Shown: in pieces, positions 1-5,010 of the stretch | How positions within the stretch are numbered: the stretch's first letter is position 1 | Layout of the letters: every line of letters starts with the position of its first letter | From: an uncultured Pseudomonadota bacterium | GTDB taxonomy: Bacteria; SAR324; NAC60-12 | Assembly (NCBI GenBank): GCA_913056375.1 | Contig: CAJXNF010000211.1 | Span: 1 to 5,674 of the forward strand | Length of the DNA: 5,674 nucleotides | Direction of reading: 5' to 3' | Notes under the pieces: generated by a model | The model's database searches: none | Seen by the model: only the letters and a program-made list of their open reading frames with translations | Told to the model about the DNA's origin: nothing | Program-made: the position numbers and the translations under genes

Positions 1-2
1 AA

Positions 3-977
3 GCATCCGTAAGCAATGCCTCTAACGGGGTTGCAAAAACGGAAGGCGAACGCTCACTCTGGGGGCGGTTAGCCAACTGGGGACCCTACCAGACGCTGAT
101 GTCAATTGTCACTCTTTCTCCCCGCAGACAGTTTTTCATACTGGCCGCTTTCCCAATCCTTTGGTTACTTACGCAGCACCTAGGCCCAATGCTTCAGATG
201 CTGCATGTGTCTTTCCTAGATGCTTATCCTGTAGCTCCTGATGTTGCTCAGGAGTTTTCCATGGAGAGCTATTTAAAGTTTTTTGGAGACCGCATTTTCT
301 GGATGCCCCTTTTCCGAACTTTAATTTTCGCGGCTGTTTTCACTTTATCTACTCTACTTATCACCTACCCAGTTGCATATTTTCTGGCGCGTCATGTAAG
401 CCGGAAGAATCAAATGCTGATGTTATTAATTTTATTGATTCCATTTTGGGTGGGAGAGATTGTTCGTACCTATGCGATCATGATTTTGCTTGGAAATACT
501 GGTGCTCTGAATCTTGCCCTGAAGTGGCTGGGGTTGATAGATAGACCCATCCCATTTATGTACACGAGCTTTTCCATGGGGCTTGGGATTGTGTACTTGA
601 CAGCGCTTTACATGCTGTTGCCACTATATTCAGCACTTGAAAAACTACCAAAAAGTTACAGCGAAGCAGCAGCTGACCTGGGGGCTGGAGCTTGGACGAG
701 GTTTCGCAGAGTGACTTTGCCACTCACCATCGAGGGAATCTCCTCAGGTTGTACGCTTGTATTTCTGATTTCAACTGGTTTTTATGCCACCCCAGTACTT
801 TTGGGAGGTCCATCAACAACTGTCTTTGCGGAAACCATTGCAGGTTTTTTCCATGTGGCAGGTGACGAGTGGCCTACGGGAGCGGCCTTCGCTGTGATCA
901 TGTTTCTGGTAGCTTTGCTCATTACAGGCGTTTTCCAAAGACTTATGAAATCTTTAAGAAAAGGAGGTTCTTCGTGA
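3..977 (+). CDS. potB: Spermidine/putrescine-type ABC transporter permease, PotB-like (5' end probably outside the window)
   Basis: This is an inner-membrane permease of a binding-protein-dependent importer; it pairs with the next permease to form the translocation channel. Counting from the ATG at 99, hydrophobic segments lie near residues 12-29, 71-95, 105-131, 157-178, 213-235 and 261-281, the usual six helices. The cytoplasmic EAA loop that docks onto the ATPase is at 189-208 (EAAADLG...TLP). The section around WVGEIVRTYA and GALN resembles PotB/PotH. The ATG at 99 is the first conventional start, giving 292 residues. However, it lacks a Shine-Dalgarno sequence, and the frame stays open without stop or start codons back to base 3 through plausible coding sequence (SLWGRLANWGPYQ). 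I therefore treat the gene as 5'-partial, with ATG 99 as the alternative. It overlaps the next gene by 4 bases (GTGA). The exact substrate is inferred from family resemblance only. Confidence 0.9.
   Translation, partial: ASVSNASNGVAKTEGERSLWGRLANWGPYQTLMSIVTLSPRRQFFILAAFPILWLLTQHLGPMLQMLHVSFLDAYPVAPDVAQEFSMESYLKFFGDRIFWMPLFRTLIFAAVFTLSTLLITYPVAYFLARHVSRKNQMLMLLILLIPFWVGEIVRTYAIMILLGNTGALNLALKWLGLIDRPIPFMYTSFSMGLGIVYLTALYMLLPLYSALEKLPKSYSEAAADLGAGAWTRFRRVTLPLTIEGISSGCTLVFLISTGFYATPVLLGGPSTTVFAETIAGFFHVAGDEWPTGAAFAVIMFLVALLITGVFQRLMKSLRKGGSS
961..967 (+). promoter_or_regulatory. Strong ribosome binding site fixing the GTG start of the second permease
   Basis: AAGGAGG at 961-967 is a near-perfect Shine-Dalgarno sequence, 6 bases before the GTG at 974. 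It lies inside the last codons of the upstream permease gene. It decides against an earlier in-frame GTG at 869, which would add 35 residues that read as out-of-frame permease sequence rather than a real N-terminus. Confidence 0.85.
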
Positions 978-1762
978 GTCGCGGTAAACGCATCGCCTTG
1001 GCATGTATCTCTTGGGCATTCGTTCGCTACGTCTTCGTGCCGTTGATCCTGATGATCTTGATGGGATTCAAGGAAAGTAAATTCATTGGTTTCCCAATTC
1101 GTTCCTGGACATTGGACTGGTACACTAGAATTTTTTCGGATGCAGAGGTGCTTCACACCTTTGGTTATTCGGTGATCATTGCTGTTCTGTCCACACTGAT
1201 TTCGGTAGCGGTAGGTACTTGGATCGCTGTACTTCTGGAGGGTCGAAAATTCTGGGGCAGGGCGTTTACCTTTGGGATGATGGTTCTACCTGCACTTGTG
1301 CCTGGAATCATCTCGGCGATCGCCTTTAGGATCTATGCTCGTTGGTTGGAAATTGAACCTGGAATGGGAGCAATTATCTGGTCACACGCCGTTCACAATG
1401 TACCCTTTGTGTCACTGGTTGTGATGGCTCGGCTCTCTACATTGCCAAAGAGCCAGATCGAAGCAGCTCGTGATCTTGGTGCAGACCCACTGATCGCATT
1501 CCTGCGAATCACTTTGCCCTATTTGGTTCCAGCCATTTTAGGAGCAAGTGTATTTTGCCTATTACTGAGCTTCGATGATTTTGTCCGGTCTTTCTTTCTT
1601 GGAGGGTATGAACCTACGCTCCCCGTATTGATTTTTGCAATGCTGCGTTCGGGAATGTCCCCAGAAATCAATGCGATCTCTACAGTAGCCCTAGTATTGA
1701 CTGCAGCCATAGGCATTTGGGCGGAGCGGTTTACTCGCAAGGCGAAAAAAGGCTTAACATGA
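974..1762 (+). CDS. potC: Spermidine/putrescine-type ABC transporter permease, PotC-like
   Basis: This is the second inner-membrane permease of the importer, 262 residues, the usual PotC size. The start is the GTG at 974, chosen because of the strong ribosome binding site at 961-967 and the GTGA overlap with the previous stop. Helices are visible near residues 8-30, 64-88, 98-120, 133-152, 184-202 and 234-251. The EAA loop is at 163-182 (EAARDLGADP...ITLP). The block after it, SFDDFV at 199-204 followed by LPVLIF and later SPEINAIST, is characteristic of the PotC branch and resembles SMDDVV...SPEVNA as I recall it from E. coli PotC. The C-terminus is short and basic (RFTRKAKK), consistent with a cytoplasmic tail. 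The stop overlaps the ATPase start (ATGA), so the three genes are probably translationally coupled. The polyamine class is well supported; the precise polyamine or related cation is not. Confidence 0.94.
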   Translation: MSRGKRIALACISWAFVRYVFVPLILMILMGFKESKFIGFPIRSWTLDWYTRIFSDAEVLHTFGYSVIIAVLSTLISVAVGTWIAVLLEGRKFWGRAFTFGMMVLPALVPGIISAIAFRIYARWLEIEPGMGAIIWSHAVHNVPFVSLVVMARLSTLPKSQIEAARDLGADPLIAFLRITLPYLVPAILGASVFCLLLSFDDFVRSFFLGGYEPTLPVLIFAMLRSGMSPEINAISTVALVLTAAIGIWAERFTRKAKKGLT

Positions 1763-2841
1763 CCTCACAGGCACTTGTGAAAATAGATGGAGTATCAAAG
1801 CGGTTTGGTAGTGCCATTGCCTTAGAACACTTGTCGCTGGAGATTAAGGAGGGGGAATTCGTAACTTTCTTGGGACCCTCGGGTTGTGGAAAATCAACTA
1901 CTCTTCGAATTTTAGGTGGGTTTGAGCGACCAGATACGGGCAGAGTTATCCTCAATGGTGAGGATGTTACTGACCAACCTCCCGAAAGACGCCATGTAAA
2001 CATGGTCTTTCAGGATTATGCCTTGTTCCCTCACATGACTGTCCGACAAAACATCTCCTTCTCTTTGGAGTTAAAAGGCATGGGGAAGGTGGCGATTAAA
2101 GAGCAACTGGATGAGATCATGTCATTTTTGGAGCTGAAAGATTATGGAGATCGCTATCCAGGCCAATTGTCTGGTGGGCAGCGACAAAGAGTTGCGCTGG
2201 CTCGAGCTCTAGCCCCGGAACCAGCACTACTGCTGCTTGATGAACCCTTGGCAGCATTGGATGCCAAGCTACGAGGCCAGGTTCAACGTGAATTGAAATC
2301 CATACAGCGTCAGACCAACAAGACTTTCTGCTTTGTTACACATGATCAGGATGAAGCCCTCACCATGTCCGATAGAATTATCGTGATGAACATGGGGAAA
2401 GTCGAACAGGATGGTTCACCAGAAGAATTATATTTCAAACCAGCTAGCCGCTTCGTAGCAGATTTTATAGGGGAAACTAATTTTCTGAGCGGGAGAGTGC
2501 TCAGTCATGAAAATGGTTTAGTTATAATGGAGTGGTTTGGATACACATTTCAGGGTTACTCCACCGGAAATAGAACAACAAATGACTCTCAAATCACAGC
2601 CTCCGTCAGACTAGAGAGATTGGAATTTCATCAACGGTGCCCTGATCGGGTGAATCAAGTCAGAGGGAAATTGGTAAATAGAATCTTCCTGGGCAGTCGG
2701 ATGCTTGTTGATTTTCATGTTGATGGGACTCCAAATGAAAAATTGCGTGCCTTTGTAGATCCAGATCTAGGAAACTCCATTGGTGAAAACTTGATCTGGG
2801 CTACATGGAAGCCAGAGAGTATGGCTATCTTAAAAGACTAG
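1759..2841 (+). CDS. potA: Spermidine/putrescine-type ABC transporter ATP-binding protein, PotA-like
   Basis: This is the cytoplasmic ATPase that powers the PotB/PotC channel as a homodimer. The 360-residue product carries the full set of ABC motifs: Walker A GPSGCGKST at 39-47, Q-loop Gln85 in VFQDYALFP, signature LSGGQ at 137-141, Walker B LLLLDE at 157-162, D-loop LAALD just after, and switch His195 in VTHDQDEA. From about residue 240 to the end is a TOBE-type regulatory domain of the PotA/MalK/FbpC class, with a VRLERLEF strand near 283-290 and a C-terminal WKPES strand near 350-354. The length is normal and no catalytic residue is missing. The start is the ATG at 1759, overlapping the PotC stop by 4 bases with an AAAAGG ribosome site 6 bases upstream. 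An earlier in-frame start at 1717 lies inside the PotC gene and is less likely. It is the last gene of the operon visible here. In E. coli, as I recall, potA comes first (potABCD). Confidence 0.96.
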   Translation: MTSQALVKIDGVSKRFGSAIALEHLSLEIKEGEFVTFLGPSGCGKSTTLRILGGFERPDTGRVILNGEDVTDQPPERRHVNMVFQDYALFPHMTVRQNISFSLELKGMGKVAIKEQLDEIMSFLELKDYGDRYPGQLSGGQRQRVALARALAPEPALLLLDEPLAALDAKLRGQVQRELKSIQRQTNKTFCFVTHDQDEALTMSDRIIVMNMGKVEQDGSPEELYFKPASRFVADFIGETNFLSGRVLSHENGLVIMEWFGYTFQGYSTGNRTTNDSQITASVRLERLEFHQRCPDRVNQVRGKLVNRIFLGSRMLVDFHVDGTPNEKLRAFVDPDLGNSIGENLIWATWKPESMAILKD

Positions 2842-2963
2842 GTGTGGTTCTGATGAAAGAATTAGCGTTGAAATGAAAAAAATTGTTACTTGAAATCTGT
2901 CTCTCACCCAAAAATTCCTGCCCCTTACTTGATTCATTCATAACTCCTCACTTGAATAATCTC

Positions 2964-2980
2964 CGTTAGGCCCCCTAATG
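2964..2980 (+). repeat. Short inverted repeat (7-bp stem, 3-base loop)
   Basis: CGTTAGG at 2964-2970 can pair with CCTAATG at 2974-2980, with one G-T pair and a CCC loop. It is not followed by a T tract, so it is a poor terminator candidate. It could instead be an operator half-site pair upstream of the MFS gene. Confidence 0.4.
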
Positions 2981-2996
2981 ATGACTGGTCAAATAA

Positions 2997-3006
2997 AATG
3001 ATCATT
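2997..3006 (+). repeat. Perfect 10-bp palindrome AATGATCATT upstream of the MFS gene
   Basis: The 10-base palindrome overlaps the last two bases of a possible -10 element (TAAAAT, 2994-2999). That location would suit a repressor operator. Palindromes of this size also arise by chance in AT-rich DNA, so the regulatory reading is tentative. Confidence 0.35.
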
Positions 3007-3052
3007 AAATAAAAATTTGTCATTCTTTCCAAAATTTTTTTGTAGTCAACTA

Positions 3053-4249
3053 GTGACTGAACACGCAAAGAATAAATCTACAATTTACTGCTACTGGCTG
3101 ATGAGCCTCTACGGTGTTTCAATTGTCATGATTGGGACTCTGGTTCCCGAACTCCTGCAATACTTTGAGGTGTCCCTCAGTGACATTGGATTTTTGATGA
3201 CGATTCAATGTTTTGGAGGGATTTTAGCTTTGTTTTTGGGCAGCCGCTTTGCTGAGAAAGTGAAAAAGTCATTGATCATTCCCATCGCCTTTGGATCCCT
3301 AGGGTTGGGCCTTTTGGTTGTCGGGTATTCAGCATCATTCCTAGTATTACAGACCGCTTTCTTTCTAACGGGATTCTTTATTCGCATCACAGATATTTTT
3401 TTGAATGCTTTTGTGGGTCAAATACACCAGGAAAACAGTGGAATCTATTTGAATCGTCTACATATGTTTTTCAGTATTGGTGCGTTTACAGGTCCATTCT
3501 ATTCTGGAATGCTGATCAAACTAGATTTTCATTGGCAGCAAATCTATTCAATCATTGGAATTCTTTTCGTTGTATCTGCATTGCTAGGATGCTGGTTCAT
3601 TTTGCCCATTGGGAAGATGCATCAGACACAGTCGCCAATGAACAGAGCTCCCTTACATTTCTTAGAAATAATCCAAGATCCCAAGATTTGGATTCTTGGT
3701 GCTACTCTCTTGTTCTACTCCTTCCATCAGCTATCCGTCACAGTTTGGTTGCCTTACTACATGGAGGACTCGTTAGGAGCCTCCAAGGAGATGGCGAATC
3801 TCGCTATTTCCCTATTCTGGTTTGGCATCATCCTAGGGAGGTTTTTCGTTTCCATCATTGTGAAAAACCAGGATCCAGCGAGACTGCTTTCTTTCGGAGC
3901 TTTTGTAGGTGCGTTTTTGTTAGTGGTTGGTATTTATTCTAGAGACATATACTTAACTACAAGTGCCTATTTCATAGTTGGTTTGTTGACAGGTGCGGTG
4001 ATTCCGTTAGCATTTACAATCTGCTATAAAATTTTTCCAGAAGTGATCGCCCTAGCAACTACCTTTTTGTCAATTTTCCTCCTCTCTGGACAAATGGTCG
4101 GACCCTGGCTATTGGGTGTCAGCGCAGAGATGTTCTCAATCAACAATGCTATCTTCTTAACAGTGATTACGTTGTTTGGCTGTACGGTTGTGTGGAAGTT
4201 GGTGAGCCCTCCAATTGCTAGTATCCCCACCAAGCCCGCCTTGCGCTGA
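3053..4249 (+). CDS. Major facilitator superfamily permease, FHS (fucose/glucose/galactose symporter)-like
   Basis: This is an inner-membrane secondary transporter of about 398 residues with roughly twelve helices, split into two six-helix halves by a polar loop near residues 185-208 (GKMHQTQSPMNR). Counted from GTG 3053, the N-half carries LNRLHMFFSIGAFTGP at 133-148. This matches the N-x-LH-x-FFG-x-GA-x-x-GP pattern I associate with the FHS sugar/H+ symporter branch. The C-half has a LFWFGIILGR segment at 254-263, the repeat-related counterpart of the MFS loop signature. The substrate is unknown; a sugar or other small polar solute is likely. The start is uncertain. GTG 3053 gives a short hydrophilic N-terminus (MTEHAKNKSTIY) directly before helix 1. 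TTG 3017 would add 12 residues across a T-rich, non-coding-looking stretch. ATG 3101 would cut into helix 1. None has a clear Shine-Dalgarno sequence. It is separated from the importer operon and probably transcribed independently. Confidence 0.9.
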   Translation: MTEHAKNKSTIYCYWLMSLYGVSIVMIGTLVPELLQYFEVSLSDIGFLMTIQCFGGILALFLGSRFAEKVKKSLIIPIAFGSLGLGLLVVGYSASFLVLQTAFFLTGFFIRITDIFLNAFVGQIHQENSGIYLNRLHMFFSIGAFTGPFYSGMLIKLDFHWQQIYSIIGILFVVSALLGCWFILPIGKMHQTQSPMNRAPLHFLEIIQDPKIWILGATLLFYSFHQLSVTVWLPYYMEDSLGASKEMANLAISLFWFGIILGRFFVSIIVKNQDPARLLSFGAFVGAFLLVVGIYSRDIYLTTSAYFIVGLLTGAVIPLAFTICYKIFPEVIALATTFLSIFLLSGQMVGPWLLGVSAEMFSINNAIFLTVITLFGCTVVWKLVSPPIASIPTKPALR

Positions 4250-4532
4250 AGAACTTCAGACACCGTGAATGTGATTTGGAAAACCTTCCTTGAATATTCT
4301 CATCTCAGCGAATTTCTTAGCTAGCTCATTAAGTTCCTGATTCTACCTTTTAAAACTCACCTAACTGACCTGTAAAAAGGATTACTTCCAACACTAACTC
4401 ACCTCAACTCATGGCTCTCTCTGCATGGAAATCAAGTTGGTATGAATTTTTCAGCAGTATTTGACGATGATGGTGTTTTACTGAGAGAGTACACACTGAT
4501 TTTGTTGATGATTCATAATTTCAGGAGGGAAT
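4250..4532 (+). other. Intergenic region between the MFS gene and the first microprotein gene
   Basis: These 283 bases show no convincing gene on either strand. A weak hairpin CTGAA/TTCAG (4246-4250 with 4255-4259) overlaps the MFS stop, and CCTTTT at 4346-4351 could pair with AAAAGG at 4375-4380 over a long loop. Neither is followed by a T run, so no terminator is called. TTGACG at 4461-4466 resembles a -35 box but has no acceptable -10 box 16-18 bases on. A 34-codon frame (4442-4546) runs through the ribosome site of the microprotein gene and is not called. Confidence 0.5.
4523..4528 (+). promoter_or_regulatory. Consensus ribosome binding site of the first microprotein gene
   Basis: AGGAGG is a full Shine-Dalgarno match, 4 bases before the ATG at 4533. 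The spacing is slightly short but usable. In a stretch otherwise poor in coding signals, it is a main reason for calling such a short gene. Confidence 0.7.
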
Positions 4533-4643
4533 ATGAGCCCAAATAATGATGGAAGAAATGTTTTTTTATGGATGGTCTTTATGGGATTTATCTTTGTCTC
4601 CTTGGTTGTCCTAGAAAGAGTGATGGAGGTTCCCCAAATTTGA
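4533..4643 (+). CDS. Single-pass membrane microprotein, copy 1 (36 residues, unknown family)
   Basis: This short gene starts at an ATG preceded by AGGAGG. The product has a short polar N-terminus (MSPNNDGRN), one hydrophobic helix at about residues 10-27 with a Trp at 13 (VFLWMVFMGF...), and an acidic-ended tail ERVMEVPQI. An Arg before the helix and a Glu after it suggest N-in, C-out topology with the tail facing the periplasm, though this is weak. It is homologous to the 44-residue protein encoded 148 bases downstream: 16 of 31 aligned residues are identical, including GRN, the Trp, FM, IF and EVP-x-I. Five of the identical residues use different synonymous codons, as expected for protein-level selection. 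I do not recognise the family. Its function is unknown; small one-helix proteins often regulate or stabilise a larger membrane complex, but no partner is evident. Its C-terminus is shorter than that of copy 2 and may be frameshifted. Confidence 0.72.
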   Translation: MSPNNDGRNVFLWMVFMGFIFVSLVVLERVMEVPQI

Positions 4644-4790
4644 TGAGGATAGGGTTGGAATGGCGTTGATATAGAGCATCTGGGGTTGCATTGGATTACA
4701 AAACTTGACTTTCCTAAGAAAGTACATGCTTTCTTGTTCACTGATCTTTGCCATTCTCAATACCTATTCCTATGCTTTGGGGACCCCTAC
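4644..4790 (+). other. Spacer between the two microprotein genes
   Basis: These 147 bases have no recognised gene. The stretch at 4714-4746 resembles 4481-4513, upstream of copy 1 (both contain CT-AGA-AGTACA, about 20 of 33 positions matching). That suggests the duplicated unit may include upstream sequence. TTGACT at 4705-4710 looks like a -35 box, but no -10 box follows at normal spacing. A 29-codon frame beginning at that TTG ends in an ATGA overlap with copy 2; its reality is doubtful. Confidence 0.4.
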
Positions 4791-4925
4791 ATGAACGAAG
4801 GTAGAAATTTCTTTATTTGGCTTATTTTTATGGTCCTCATTTTTATTGCACTTGGTCTCCTCGAAACCTTTCTGGAGGTTCCGGATATTGGATATCGAGT
4901 TGAGCAAGGAGACTTGATTTCCTGA
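4791..4925 (+). CDS. Single-pass membrane microprotein, copy 2 (44 residues, unknown family)
   Basis: This is a paralogue of the 36-residue protein just upstream. The product begins MNEGRNFFIW, has one hydrophobic helix at about residues 7-24, then the conserved stretch ending EVPDI at 29-33 and a polar tail GYRVEQGDLIS that copy 1 lacks in frame. The ATG at 4791 is chosen because the homology with copy 1 begins two residues after it. The open frame continues upstream to an ATG at 4686, but that extension (MHWITKLDFPKK...) has no counterpart in copy 1. A weak GGGGA ribosome site lies at 4779-4783, 7 bases before the ATG. A GRN motif just before the helix and an acidic Glu just after it are shared features. 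The family and function are not recognised. It sits 85 bases before a secreted pentapeptide-repeat gene and might share its transcript. Confidence 0.75.
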   Translation: MNEGRNFFIWLIFMVLIFIALGLLETFLEVPDIGYRVEQGDLIS

Positions 4926-4928
4926 CAA

Positions 4929-4956
4929 TAGAAGCTTTCATCAAAAAGCGCTTCTA
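4929..4956 (+). terminator. Stem-loop directly after microprotein copy 2 (weak terminator candidate)
   Basis: TAGAA (4929-4933) pairs with TTCTA (4952-4956), and GCTTT (4934-4938) pairs with AAAGC (4945-4949). Together they give 10 base pairs with a 2-base bulge (GC, 4950-4951) and a 6-base loop. It begins four bases after the stop codon. There is no T run after it (AAATCTTCC), so it may protect or attenuate the transcript rather than end it. Confidence 0.35.
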
Positions 4957-5010
4957 AATCTTCCGCCAGGTCCGCTCGTCCAGGTGTTTCATAAATTCTA
5001 GGAACCCAAC

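Larger units (their letters stand above)
2842..3052 (+). other. Intergenic spacer between the importer operon and the MFS gene
   Basis: About 210 AT-rich bases separate the two transcription units (175 if the MFS protein starts at TTG 3017). There is no classical terminator, meaning no GC-rich stem followed by a T run. Three short dyads occur: CGTTAGG/CCTAATG with a 3-base loop at 2964-2980, TGACTGGTCA at 2982-2991, and the perfect palindrome AATGATCATT at 2997-3006. TAAAAT at 2994-2999 matches a -10 box at 5 of 6 positions, but no good -35 box sits 16-18 bases before it. The promoter of the MFS gene is probably here and may need an activator or be operator-controlled; this is inference. Confidence 0.5.

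Noticed and set aside
782..1156. 124-codon open frame on the - strand opposite the two permease genes
   Set aside because: It lies wholly antisense to well-supported permease sequence, has a low-complexity polar translation and no family resemblance. The same applies to the other minus-strand frames, including 5310-5537 opposite the pentapeptide repeats, whose repetitive look is just the mirror of that repeat.
2853..2876. Seven-codon frame MKELALK just after the ATPase gene
   Set aside because: It is far too short to distinguish from chance, despite an AGGTG in front of it.
3532..3942. 136-codon open frame on the + strand inside the MFS gene
   Set aside because: It runs in another frame of a gene with a clear 12-helix MFS protein. 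Its own translation has no recognisable domain and no ribosome site.
4346..4380. CCTTTT...AAAAGG inverted repeat as a terminator of the MFS gene
   Set aside because: The stem is short and mostly A-T pairs, the loop is over 20 bases, and no T run follows.
4411..4464. 17-residue frame beginning MALSAWKSSW
   Set aside because: It has no ribosome site, is very short and has no similarity to anything else in the window.
4514..4519. CATAAT as a -10 box for microprotein copy 1
   Set aside because: Transcription would start inside or just after the ribosome binding site, and there is no -35 element at normal spacing (only ACACAC-like sequence).
4442..4546. 34-residue + strand frame starting at ATG 4442 (MNFSAVFDDDG...)
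   Set aside because: It has only a poor ribosome site and runs through the AGGAGG and start of microprotein copy 1. It is noted as a possible leader in the findings but not supported as a gene.
4478..4741. 87-codon minus-strand frame across the microprotein region
   Set aside because: The homology between the two microproteins is on the + strand, with synonymous differences in that frame. The antisense frame covers only copy 1, has no counterpart opposite copy 2 and has no recognisable motif.
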